A DNA stretch of 19,668 nucleotides from Geosiphon pyriformis (lineage: Eukaryota; Glomeromycota; Glomeromycetes; Archaeosporales; Geosiphonaceae), in contig JAAOMT010000152.1 in NCBI GenBank assembly GCA_016748015.1, positions 1-19,668 of the forward strand, in the 5' to 3' direction. Of this stretch, positions 1 through 8,334 are shown in pieces; the stretch's first letter is position 1; each line of letters opens with the position of its first letter. Below the pieces are notes generated by a model that saw nothing but the letters and a program-made list of their open reading frames with translations, did not search any database and was not told the origin of the DNA. Made by a program: the position numbers and the translations under genes.

Positions 1-365
1 CCACTGTCTAGAATCAGTTTGATGGCCTGTCCATTGATCTTGGCATCAGTGTACATAGCAGTGATAGGTTTTGTATCAAGGGCAGTTCTACTAAAGAGAG
101 GAGTTTCAGTTGGTCTCTCGATTTTGAAAGAAAAAATGGCTGCTAACAATTCATCATTTGTGATGGTAACTGAAGGTATGTTGTTATTAATTGTTTGCCT
201 TGGGGAGGTTTCCAGGTTGTTGTTGATCAAGGTATTTTCTAAGACAACCAGAAGACTTAAATAGTTCTGGGAACTCTGATTTTGGTTGTACCCATTTTCC
301 GAATTCTTAGAACGTAATCCTAAGACATGGTTGGATGAACTAGAGATTGGTTGATGTACAACCAT
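1..365 (-). pseudogene. Element B protease N-terminal part, left copy, cut by the window start
   Basis: Equivalent to 16429-16793. It covers the low-complexity part before the catalytic core and ends at KLILDSG, the active-site motif, at the window edge. Confidence 0.7.
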
Positions 366-779
366 TGCTGATCTCCAGTTTTGCTAAACAATTTTCAGTC
401 TTTGGTTTCCAGGTGACGTCTGGGTTGGATGGTGTGGTGGGGTTTGAATTTGTTGTGGCTGATATATCACTTGTGGCTGTGACTGGTAGATAATTAGTGC
501 TGGGATTTGGTATATTGGTTGTTGTGCTATTTGAGTGTAGTATAGTTGATAGTGATTTTGATTTGAGTAGTGGTTTGGAGTTTGAAATCTGCAATCAGAG
601 TTTCGATTTTGCTTCTCCGATCATGAATTATTGCTATAACCTTAGCAGCTAACTTTGATGTAACCTTGTTTATCACAATTGTAGCAACTATGTATCTCTT
701 GCTGCCACAGCTGATTGGATAATGATGATGAAAGACGCGACTAATTTTGAAAATGATTCATGTTTTCTGAATTATTACA
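366..779 (-). pseudogene. Element B nucleocapsid knuckle and linker, left copy
   Basis: Same content as 16794-17207. The knuckle (645-686) reads CYNCDKQGYIKVSC, with Tyr in place of the zinc-binding His. Confidence 0.65.
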
Positions 780-1426
780 TCATTGTGGAGGCTGATAAAT
801 TGCTCGATTGTTAGCTAAGTATCTTTCTAGTTTTTGATTAATTGAATCATTGAATTGTTTCAATTTGGAATTCAATTCAGATGATCTATTTATTACTAAA
901 TTTATGGCTTGAACATGGTTGGTTTCGAGTTCAGCTGTTTCAAAATCTCTGATGTTTGTAATGGTGGCTTGAAGATCTGCTGGGTGCATTGGATATACAC
1001 ATTGGAGAATGCTACTGTGTAAGCCTTGAATGAATTGATTTAGGATTTGTGGTACTGTGAAATAATCAGCTTGTATGGCCTGAATTTGGCACAGATTTCT
1101 GTGGAAGCATCCTAAGTAAGTAGTGACTGCTTCATTTTCTCCTTGCTTGATGGTGGTAAAAGTATTTGCCAAATAATTGATGCTATTATTATTACTAAAG
1201 TATTGTAAAATGCAAGCTTGAATGCATTAAAATCTTGGGGTTTGTTGGCTAGGCTTTGATATTATAAATCGGTGGTATCTTGGAGAAAGTAAGAAATGGC
1301 TTGGAGGGCTTTCACATTATTCTATCCATTTGTTGTGATGGCTTTTTCAATGTTGTTGAGCCATATTTGGGTGTCGTCTTCTTTGCTGGTAAACTTTTCA
1401 AGTTTTGCTATTGGAGTGTAGACCAT
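780..1426 (-). pseudogene. Element B Gag capsid-like domain, left copy
   Basis: Same content as 17208-17854. Upstream of 1200 the frame has two stops at Trp positions of A (NGW and DLW). A frameshift lies near 1195-1217. The open piece 1172-783 (130 codons) carries TTYLGCFHRN and a helical tail, ending at a TGA (780-782) shared with element A. Confidence 0.75.
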
Positions 1427-2377
1427 TGGATCCAAATTCAATTGTTGTGGTTGTGGTTGTTACAATAGCTGTTGAAGTGGTTGAAGCAGTGGTTAAATAG
1501 GTTGTTAAAGTGACTATGGTGGAATTGGTTCCAGTATTGGTACAATTGGTGGCTGATTGATAACAATTATTAAAGGTAAGTTTTCTTGATTAATTAATTT
1601 GGGATTTAGATTATTCAGAGTTTGCTGGGTTTGAATGTTCAGGGTTTTAATTTCTGGATTCTCTGTAATCAAATTCTGGTAAGTAAATTTCTGATCTTTA
1701 GCTTCTTCTTCTTCCTTCTCTTCTGATTCTATTATTTCTCAGGGACTCATGTTTCCAAAATCTGGTTGAAGTGGTGGTAATCGGAAACCTAATGGTGTTG
1801 GCAATCATAATTTAAATCCTTCAAAATATTCGTTATATGGTCCTAGTAACTCTGTTTTTTTTTGTTTACTTTGGAATGAGAATCATCTAAAGATTGATGT
1901 TGTGTTTGATGTGGATGTGTCTACTGATGATATATTAATGGCACTTCTTAGTGTATAATGATATGATGGATTGGTTGGTGCTTTAACTCTGGTTTTCTTC
2001 CAAGTGGGTAGTTGTATCTTTTTGGGTGTTACCACTGGTGTTTGCAATCTTTCTTTGCCTTTGTCTGCGTAGGTGATAGGGAATTGTTGTTGGGTGTACC
2101 TTTCAATGGTTTAATTGATTTTCCTGATGATTGGTGTAAAACTGTGGTTTCTTGGTAAGCTGGTATGTTGAAATAATTTTGTATAGAAATTTTCTCTTGT
2201 GAATTCAATGTTAACTGTTTCTCCTAAGCAGTCTGTGATTTTATTGTTGATGTAAAAGTTGAAGGCTGATTTCGCTGGGAAATAGTTGTTGTTTAATCTT
2301 AACTGTTGGCTGTACTGTTGAAACAAGGATTTGGCAAATCCTAAATGGTTTGCTCCTATGATTTCTGATTCTGCCAC
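1427..2377 (-). pseudogene. Element B Gag N-terminal region and linker, left copy
   Basis: Same content as 17855-18805. The first open piece (2377-2114) matches the start of A Gag and begins with GTG. A TAA at 2111 stands where A has Gln (REINQE in A). The frame then continues through a Glu-rich stretch near 1720-1690 and a Gln/Pro linker with several TAA and TAG stops. Confidence 0.7.
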
Positions 2378-2420
2378 TTTTAGATGATTGTTGTTGGTGC
2401 TGGTTCTCTGTAAGATTATA

Positions 2421-2437
2421 CTTTACAAGAAGCACCA
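2421..2437 (-). promoter_or_regulatory. Element B primer binding site (left copy)
   Basis: The sense strand reads TGGTGCTTCTTGTAAAG two bases inside the LTR. It differs from the A site at four positions, all transitions, so priming would probably be weakened. The right copy is at 18849-18865. Confidence 0.6.
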
Positions 2438-2844
2438 AATATTATAGATGATTATTTGGGGTCTCAAAGCAAATAACAAACTCATAACTTGGTGCTTAAT
2501 TGATAACGTTAGTAATGTCTAAAGGTGTTTCAATCGAAAGGTTTTGATTGGAGTTCTTTGTATAATGGACAGAGATGCCCGTGTTATTTTTTCTGTAGCT
2601 TTCTGGAATCACAATTCTGTCAATTTCTTTCTTAATGTGGTGGCCAGCAATTTTTTGAGAAGCAATCCATAATTTTTATGCATTCTATCCATTCACAGAA
2701 GTTTTTTACCAGACAATCCTTGATGTTAATACTTAGCACTTTAATCTTCAATCAATTAGTATACCCAACAAAATAAAAACAAAAAATAAAAGAGATAAAG
2801 AAAATAAAGACAAGAAGCCAAGGCAATACAAGTTAGTATCCTGT

Positions 2845-2869
2845 CAATAGCCATGATTAAGGGCTATTG
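2845..2869. other. LTR hairpin, B (left copy)
   Basis: CAATAGCC (2845-2852) pairs perfectly with GGCTATTG (2862-2869) over eight bases, with a nine-base loop. The right copy is at 19273-19297. Confidence 0.6.
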
Positions 2870-3049
2870 TTCTCGTGTGTTTTAAGTATTAATTACTATC
2901 ACTATTTAGGGTTGATAGCAAACAACTGAATTTGAAATACTAAATAAGTATATTTATTGATATTTTAGAATGTTATGGTTTCTAATTGGAGAATGGTAAC
3001 TAAGAAATTTTTTTTTCTCTCTTCCTTTCTTTTGCCTCTAATGCTACTA

Positions 3050-3059
3050 CTATATATAT
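3050..3059 (-). promoter_or_regulatory. TATA box, B LTR (left copy)
   Basis: The sense strand reads ATATATATAG, the counterpart of the A boxes. The right copy is at 19478-19487. Confidence 0.55.
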
Positions 3060-3140
3060 GTATTTTCTAGTTTTACAGAATTGCTTTGAATCATCTGTTT
3101 TTGCTAGCTATTACTTCATTTTTCTTATATTATAACTAAT

Positions 3141-3280
3141 TAGTCTATATTATAACACATTATCTGATGTTATTACACATTATTCTATGTTATCTCATGT
3201 TATAACACATTATTCTATGTTATAATACATTATCCTATGTTATTGTGTGTTATTCTATGTCTCTTCATGTTTTGTCATGT
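3141..3280 (-). repeat. U3 tandem array of the B LTR (decamer / 20-bp unit)
   Basis: Imperfect units such as TATAACACATTATTCTATGT repeat every 20 bp and are themselves two 10-base halves of the form TATnnnATGT. It occupies the place of the 40-bp arrays in A and C but has a different sequence. The right copy is at 19569-19668, cut by the window end. Confidence 0.8.
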
Positions 3281-3294
3281 TTTTCTTCAGGTCA

Positions 3295-4561
3295 CCTTTC
3301 TTTGATAGGCTTTCTTTCTTCAAGTAACACCAGCCAGAGCTCCTGATTCTTTTCCAACACATCCTCAATTACTGATTCAATTGCAAAAATAGAAGACTGA
3401 GTTGTCATACCCTTTAAAACCAAAAAATTGTCTCTATGAAGAATGTCAAAAGTGCTGTACACCAAAGAAATCCTATCAGAAAGTAATTTGGAAAGGATTT
3501 TACAAGCCATCTCAATCAAAGCAATAGGGCAGGTATTTGTAAGAACACCCTCCCACTTATATGGTTTAGGAATCATCAAGACCCAAACCTCTTTTTAAGA
3601 TCTGGGCACTAATTTGCAAAAAAGACAAAAGTTTAAAAGTACCAAAAGCATATCCAGAATTGACTTATCACAATGTTTCCAAAGCTCATTTATAATACCT
3701 GAGAGATCAGCAGCTTTGCTATCAGGCAGATTGGAAATCACATTAAACAGCTCATTAAACTTAATTGAATGCATTACACCAGAAAAGGCCTCATTAAAAA
3801 CATAATTTAATGGCTGATATTGATAAGACCAAACATCAGAGACATCAGCAACCACACCACACTTCCTGGTCTATTCTTTCATAATAATGTCCACCTTAGA
3901 CTTAACTGAATCAGGCTCCAAAATAAGCTTGTCATTAACAACCAAGTGATTCAGAACCACTTTGTGGAAAGGACACTCTAGAACACTCTTGATAGTATGA
4001 CCCTTATTTGTTTCAAAGCTTTCTATCCTCTTATTTATAGCAAATCTGACATTTGCCTCCTTAGTCCTCAGAGATTCAGTAAGCTTGACAGCATGATAAA
4101 ACTTTCTAGCACCAAAAAGAGCAGAATGGACATGACCAGAGCCAGTACCAAAGTTCATAACTTTCTGAATGACTAAAGCCTTAATATTGTCCAAAGAAAA
4201 TCAGCATCTTATAAGAAAATCAAAATTTACAATATTCTTCTCATGTGAAGCCTTGACAATTCTAGAGATCAAAAGCTCCAATTTGTAAAATTTTAAAGAT
4301 TCCTTGGTAAAAACATTATCAAAGCCTTTAAACCATTTCTTCTTAAACACCTCATTAGCTAAAAGAACTATTATTTTGCAAATGACATTCCACATCACAT
4401 CCAAATCCAAAAATTTTGCAGAGGTGGCAAACTCATCTAAGAACATTGCAGCATTAGCTGATATAGCACCTTTGAAATTGTCCCATTTATTCTTGTCAGC
4501 ATCTTTGAAATCAAACTTCCACCAATCCCTATTTGCTTGCTTGCAAAGGGAATTCAACCAC
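3295..4561 (-). pseudogene. LINE-type (non-LTR) reverse transcriptase fragment, broken
   Basis: One frame of about 422 codons with three stops (4201 TGA, 3871 TAG, 3595 TAA) and no frameshift until its end. The upstream part (4557-3874) is a Lys/Asp-rich helical region with WWKFDFKDADKNKWDNFK, as found between endonuclease and RT in LINE ORF2 proteins. The RT fingers begin with LPDSKAADLSGIINELWKH (near 3750-3690), followed by MIPKPYKWEGVLTNTCPIAL and IEMACKILSKLLSDRI. It ends at RT motif A (near 3310-3295), where the expected Asp is not readable and the B LTR begins. The 5' side is cut by LTR C at 4562. It keeps no catalytic core. Confidence 0.75.
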
Positions 4562-4631
4562 TGTTACTCATAGAAAGAAAACAAATATAGGGAAATAGTA
4601 GACCAATAAGCGAATAGTATATAGCATGTAA

Positions 4632-4773
4632 GCACATTGCTCAGCAATGCGGAGCAATGTCAAAAAACATGGCACATTGCTCAGCAATGTGGAGTGATGT
4701 TAGAAATTAGGGCACATTGCTCAACAATGTGAGCATTGCTCAAGAAATCATACCACATTGCTCGGAAATGTGA
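4632..4773 (+). repeat. U3 tandem array of LTR C (40-bp unit)
   Basis: Units start at 4632, 4672 and 4712, with a partial one near 4754. The core CACATTGCTCAGCAATGTG is a perfect inverted repeat (8-base arms, 3-base centre). The sequence is unrelated to the A arrays. Confidence 0.85.
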
Positions 4774-4797
4774 ATGATCTCATAGAACATAAATTAT

Positions 4798-4807
4798 GTA
4801 TATATAG
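4798..4807 (+). promoter_or_regulatory. TATA box of LTR C
   Basis: GTATATATAG on the plus strand, the same word as in the A LTRs. It points toward element A, so any leftover activity would give transcripts antisense to it. Confidence 0.45.
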
Positions 4808-5229
4808 TGGTGTTACAGGGGATTATTTCTGCTGTTGAAGTAAATAACAACTCATAACTTGGTGCTCGTGAAGCTACTTCTGTTGATGAGGTTCTGTGAG
4901 TGTTGTATCTGAAGGTTTTGATGGAATCCTTTGTATAATAGACAGAGATTCAATAGTTGTTTTATTCATAGCTTCCCAGACTTGCAAATCTGTCAATTCT
5001 TTTCTCGGCTTGGTGGTCAGCAATCCTCAGGTAAGTAATCTGTATCTTTTGTACATGTCCTACCCTTTTGCAGAGGTCTTTTACCAGGCAATTCTTAATG
5101 TCAGTAATCAGCGCTTTTTAATCAATGAGTTAGTGCACAATAATAAATCAAAATAAAATAAAGAAAAATAAGAGAAAAATAAAAAAAAAAAAGAAATAAG
5201 CCAAGGCAATTTGCAGATTAGTATCCCAT

Positions 5230-5254
5230 CAATAGCCGTGATTAAGAGTTATTG
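5230..5254. other. LTR hairpin, A 3' LTR
   Basis: CAATAGCC at 5230-5237 can pair with the strand ending TTATTG at 5254. Seven pairs form, one of them G-T, with a loop of about nine bases. It is the weakest of the three versions. Confidence 0.45.
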
Positions 5255-5332
5255 TTCCAGTATGGTTAAGTATCACTTATTATTAACATGAAGTGTTGAT
5301 AGTGGAGAGTGGATTGAGATATGGAATAATTA

Positions 5333-5338
5333 TTTATT
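5333..5338 (-). promoter_or_regulatory. Candidate poly(A) signal, A 3' LTR
   Basis: The sense strand reads AAATAAATAATT about 75 bp past the TATA box, with AATAAA kept at this place in the A 5' LTR and the B LTR. This position would define the end of the R region. Confidence 0.4.
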
Positions 5339-5408
5339 TGATGATTTTTGTTTCTAGGCTAAGAATTCTGTGGTATCAATTCTGTCTTTTCTGTTTCTAA
5401 TACTACCA

Positions 5409-5420
5409 CTATATATACAT
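5409..5420 (-). promoter_or_regulatory. TATA box, A 3' LTR
   Basis: The sense strand reads ATGTATATATAG about 245 bp from the LTR start. The same word stands at the same place in all four LTR sequences of the unit. Confidence 0.65.
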
Positions 5421-5456
5421 AATTGAGATTCTTCAATTCCTCAATTCTTCACGACA

Positions 5457-5590
5457 GGAATCCTGGAATTTCTGGAATCCTGCGATTCCTTTGAGAGGAA
5501 TTCTGAAATTCTGGAATTTTGCAATTCCTCGTCAGGGAATCCTGAAATTCCTGGAATCCTGCAATTCCTAAGAGGAATCCTGGAATTCCA
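5457..5590 (-). repeat. U3 tandem array in A 3' LTR (about 3.4 units of 38-40 bp)
   Basis: Units start at 5457, 5497, 5536 and 5574. Each is built from GGAATCC, GGAATTCC and GCAATTCC words, which are self-complementary or nearly so. The array sits between the CCAAT box and the TATA box. Confidence 0.85.
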
Positions 5591-5611
5591 TATTTACTAC
5601 ATTTACTTCTG

Positions 5612-5616
5612 ATTGG
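5612..5616 (-). promoter_or_regulatory. CCAAT box, A 3' LTR
   Basis: The sense strand reads AGCCAATCAG, about 200 bp upstream of the TATA box and just outside the array. The A 5' LTR (AGCCAATTAG) and LTR C (GACCAATAAG) have it at the same distance. Confidence 0.45.
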
Positions 5617-5660
5617 CTAATAATTATGCTAATATATTTCCTATATTTCTATAAGTAACA

Positions 5661-5675
5661 TTATTCCCTTCTTTT
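5661..5675 (-). promoter_or_regulatory. Element A polypurine tract
   Basis: The sense strand reads AAAAGAAGGGAATAA immediately before the TGTTAC start of the 3' LTR, the normal site for plus-strand DNA priming. Confidence 0.75.
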
Positions 5676-5710
5676 AATATTAAGCTCTGTTAAAATCCAA
5701 CTTATATAAT

Positions 5711-5720
5711 TCCCCCTCTT
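5711..5720 (-). promoter_or_regulatory. Second purine tract near the end of the coding region
   Basis: The sense strand reads AAGAGGGGGA, overlapping the last stop codon of the extension frame (5719-5721) and lying about 50 bp before the 3' LTR. It is a purer purine run than the one at the LTR edge. It may be an auxiliary priming site or chance. Confidence 0.3.
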
Positions 5721-6357
5721 AAAGTATTTCCTGGATTTTGTTTTTGAGAATTACTTGTGTTATTTGGGTCTGTACTTTTTCAAATTGAGCATTGGTGATT
5801 TTTCCCAATTAATTACTGGTGACCATATCAATTGCTTTGTTGAGCAATATTTCTGGTTTATCCTGAAATGCTGTGTGTATTCGGTATATGGCTCGGGCTT
5901 GTGTAGATAAGTTGTTCTTTCCCACAAAATGTTCTAATTGTTGTAGTATTCTTTTGTCGAATAATCACTTTGTTTTATCTATATATAGATTTTGGATATT
6001 TATGTATTGTCCCAAGTAAAAATAACAATAGTTTTTTGGAAATTGTTGTATCCACCAATTTCAAGTTTTTTTAGTCAACTCTTGATATAGTGACTCTTTT
6101 GTCGATTCTTTTATTGCTAATTTTACTTTCGCCATGATTTTGTCTACCGTATTTTCAGTTTTCTTTGGTGTTCTGAGTTGCAATGTCTTTTTAGTATCTT
6201 GATATCAAATGGTTTGTTGGTTGATTGTAATCTCCATTTCCTAATGTTGGATTAATTGAAAGAGTTGTTGTGCTAGTGTGTGAATGTTGTCTGTAATTTC
6301 TATTTTTCTGATATTTCCTGTTACATCTACCATGTCTTTATATATTCTTTTAATTGA
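5719..6357 (-). pseudogene. Element A post-integrase extension, 212 codons, function unknown
   Basis: The integrase frame continues after its TGA (6358-6360) for 212 codons with no frameshift, to a TAA at 5719-5721. Five stops interrupt it. Readable pieces include ITDNIHTLAQQLFQLIQH, a Lys/Glu-rich helix around VDKIMAKVKLAIKEST, NWWIQQFPKNY with YFYLGQYINIQNLYID, and a Gln/Ala-rich helical end. The segments look like a soluble helical protein. I see no signal peptide or membrane segment, so it is not an obvious envelope gene despite its position. It could be a Pol C-terminal domain or a separate third ORF. I do not recognise the family. Confidence 0.55.
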
Positions 6358-7530
6358 TCAATTTAACGTGTTGTTGTTAATAATAACTATTGGTTCCAGA
6401 TCTTGTGGAATCTCATCTGGTTGGACTAGTATTCTCTGTACTCCTAATTGTGGAATATTACTGATAGATGGTAGTATGATGTTGTGATATAGCTTTAGTC
6501 GATCTCCATGTGCTGCTTTGGTTAAAATTTTGTTATCCAATCTTAATTTGTAAGCTCTATTTCCTAAAATTTCTTCTATGTGAAATGGTCCATCCCATTT
6601 GGGGTCAAATTTTTCACTCCATTGTTTTTCCGCTTTGGTACGATGTAGTAATACTTTGTCTCCAATCTTAAATTCAACTGGTTTGTTTGGTAGTTGACTA
6701 TTGTGTCTTTTTTTCTGTTTTTCTTGTGACTTTTGAATATTATCAGCTGCTCTTCTTCGTTTGTTTTTCAATGTTTCTATTAAGTCATATGTTCTTCTCA
6801 GCAATGTTTTTTGAAAATTCTCTTCTGTTATTAGTTCAGCTAGATATGTATTAATTTCTTTCTCTACTGGTAATGTTGCTGTTCTACTGTATACTAATTT
6901 GAATGGTGTTGCTTGTGTAGTATCTTGCTTTATTGTCTGATAAGCAAATAATACTGATGGTATAAACAAGTCCCATTCATCCTGGTTTTCTTGGCTGAGT
7001 TTGGCAATTGTTTCACACAATGTTCTGTTGAATCTTTCGACTAATCCATTGGTTTGTGGATGGTATAGTGATGATAATGGTCTCTTAATTTCGAATCTTT
7101 GGCTCAATTCTGTTAATGTTCTGTTTACAAAATGAGTTCTTTGGTCTGATAATAATTCCTTTGGACATCTGTGTTGACAAATTAAATCTTGATGAATGAA
7201 TTCGGCAATGAATTCTGCATCTGCTCTTTGAATTGCTTTCACCTCTGGCCATTTAGTAAAATAGTCCATGGCTACTATTATATATCTGTTTCTTCTGCTG
7301 GTGATTGTTAATGGTCTGACTAAATCAATTCCAATCCAGTTGAATGGTTGTTCCACTTTGATTGGTCTTAATAGTTCTCTGAGTCTTGTTCCTCCTCTTT
7401 GCTGACAAGCATTACAATTTTGAACATATTGAATGATGTCTGGATATATTGATGGCCAATAGTATTTTTTTCTGGTTCTTTCCATGGTTGCTTCTTTGTG
7501 AAAATGTCCTGCTGTTGGATTTGAGTACAT
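6358..7530 (-). CDS. Element A integrase, uninterrupted 390-codon frame (part of the Pol polyprotein)
   Basis: This is the longest open frame in the window and holds an almost whole integrase. The zinc-binding region has GHF (His9) and CNAC (Cys39, Cys42); the position of the first His is Tyr2 (TAC, one C-to-T change from CAC). The catalytic core has Asp69 (WIGID), Asp129 (LLSD) and Glu165 (NGLVERF), with exactly 35 residues between the last two. The C-terminal region has a GPF motif (314-316, WDGPFHIEEI), typical of Ty3/gypsy integrases; no chromodomain is seen. It would insert the cDNA into the host genome. It is not a free gene: the ATG is internal to Pol, and the damaged zinc finger suggests it is inactive. 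Confidence 0.9.
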   Translation of the reverse strand: MYSNPTAGHFHKEATMERTRKKYYWPSIYPDIIQYVQNCNACQQRGGTRLRELLRPIKVEQPFNWIGIDLVRPLTITSRRNRYIIVAMDYFTKWPEVKAIQRADAEFIAEFIHQDLICQHRCPKELLSDQRTHFVNRTLTELSQRFEIKRPLSSLYHPQTNGLVERFNRTLCETIAKLSQENQDEWDLFIPSVLFAYQTIKQDTTQATPFKLVYSRTATLPVEKEINTYLAELITEENFQKTLLRRTYDLIETLKNKRRRAADNIQKSQEKQKKRHNSQLPNKPVEFKIGDKVLLHRTKAEKQWSEKFDPKWDGPFHIEEILGNRAYKLRLDNKILTKAAHGDRLKLYHNIILPSISNIPQLGVQRILVQPDEIPQDLEPIVIINNNTLN

Positions 7531-7779
7531 GTTAAATAATATTGTCTCTTTCTCTGGCTTTGTAATTACTCTGGTTGGCTAATCTAGATCTCTCCTATTT
7601 TTCTGATAAAGTATATTTTGGTGAGTAATAAAATATTTTGATTGTTGTTTGATTCTCTTTCATTCTATTTAAGATAAATTCTTCTTAAACTGTTGAGTAT
7701 TTATATAATGTTGAAGTTGTTGATATTTTTGTATGTTCATATTTTGTTATTTTTCGTTGGTATTGTTCTGGTTTTGTTA
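7531..7779 (-). pseudogene. Element A RNase H to integrase tether, heavily stopped
   Basis: About 80 codons in frame with both neighbours, rich in Gln, Asn and Lys, with about seven stops, the densest cluster in the element. No domain is recognised. In intact Ty3/gypsy elements this stretch leads into the integrase zinc finger. Confidence 0.5.
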
Positions 7780-8334
7780 TATTTTTGGGTTGAAATGTTC
7801 TTAGATTTGTCTTATTTGTGACAAACTGTCAGCATTTCTGTTGTCTTTTCTTTTTTTGTAATGTATAGTATAATTGTATGGTATGAGTGCCATTTTTCAT
7901 CTTGACTGTCTTCCATTTCCAAATTCTTGTTTTTGGAGTGATGTTAATCCCTTGTGGTCTGTGTATACTTCAAATTTTTGGCTCAAGTATTCTCTCCATT
8001 TCATGACTGCCTAGTATATTGCTAAGTGTTCTTGTTTCAGTGTTCCATAGTTCTTTTTGGCTGGCATTAAACCTCTGCTGGCATATGCTACTGGATGTTC
8101 TCTGCCATCTGGTTTTCTCTGAGATAATACTGCTTCCAATGCTTGGTTAGATGCATCGGTGGTGATGATGAATGGTTTGTTGTAATCTGGATAAATCAGT
8201 ATTGGAGCTTGAATAAGCTTTCTTTTCAAAATGTCAAAAGCTTCTTGTTGACTTTCTGCTCATTTATATTTGATATTCTTGGTTTGCAGTTGGTTGAGTG
8301 GCTGTGCTATTTTGGAAAAGTTCTTGATAAAACG
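7780..8334 (-). pseudogene. Element A RNase H domain, broken
   Basis: Same frame as the second half of RT. The open piece 8229-8014 carries ITTDASNQALEAVLSQ (catalytic Asp at residue 25) and HPVAYASRGL, both standard in Ty3/gypsy RNase H. After a TAA at 8011 the frame goes on with EVYTDHKGLTSLQ and NADSLSQ, matching the TDH.PL and ADALSR motifs. Stops occur at 8262 and 8011 and near 7900. It would remove RNA from the RNA-DNA hybrid. Confidence 0.82.

Larger units (their letters stand above)
1..3240. repeat. Terminal direct repeat, left copy (unit period 16,428 bp)
   Basis: This block recurs at 16429-19668 with a constant offset of 16,428. All lines compared by eye matched, including two runs of nine T (near 1855 and 3010), so there is no net indel. 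The repeat starts at the first base and ends at the last base of the window, so neither true edge is visible. It holds element B from inside its protease region (position 1) back through Gag and the primer site into its LTR. The likely readings are a circular molecule or self-overlapping contig, or a tandem duplication. Confidence 0.97.
2440..3294 (-). repeat. Element B 5' LTR, left copy (about 855 bp)
   Basis: The inner end at 2440 (sense ...CTATAATA) matches the A LTR end except that the final CA is TA. The stretch 2440-3060 aligns with the A LTRs: GCCAAGGCAA block, hairpin, poly(A) candidate (2953-2958) and TATA box (3050-3059). Beyond the TATA box the sequence differs from A. I set the outer end at 3294, where the sense strand reads TGACCTGAAG and the LINE frame stops; this gives 855 bp against 838 and 850 in A. 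That outer end is inference. Confidence 0.7.
4562..4810 (+). repeat. LTR fragment C, plus-oriented U3 only
   Basis: It starts TGTTACTCATAG at 4562, matching the sense-strand start of the A LTRs, then has a CCAAT box (4603-4607), a 40-bp array and AATTATGTATATATAGTGG (4792-4810), a 19-base word that occurs inverted in the A 3' LTR. The distance from start to TATA (about 237 bp) equals that in A (about 245). It stops just after the TATA box, where element A begins. Its left end interrupts the LINE frame. It is therefore an LTR of a related element in the opposite orientation, cut short. Confidence 0.8.
4811..5660 (-). repeat. Element A 3' LTR (850 bp)
   Basis: Begins TGTTACTTATAG at 5660 and ends CCTGTAACA at 4811. 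It has the same order of parts as the 5' LTR: CCAAT box 5612-5616, array 5457-5590, TATA box near 5409-5420, poly(A) candidate 5333-5338, hairpin 5230-5254, then a T-rich tract. It has about one more array unit than the 5' LTR and many point differences from it. LTR pairs are identical at insertion, so either the insertion is old or the two LTRs come from different copies. Confidence 0.9.

Noticed and set aside
340-594. 84-codon minus-strand frame in the Gln-rich linker of B (also 16768-17022)
   Set aside because: It is shifted by one base from the frame that joins the capsid, knuckle and protease and matches element A; it reads as a shadow of the repetitive linker.
4632-4773. CRISPR-like array of palindromic repeats
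   Set aside because: Units are contiguous and diverged with no unique spacers; the array lies at the U3 position of an LTR in a eukaryotic retroelement.
5719-6357. Envelope gene
   Set aside because: No signal peptide, membrane segment or furin-like site is visible in the readable frame.
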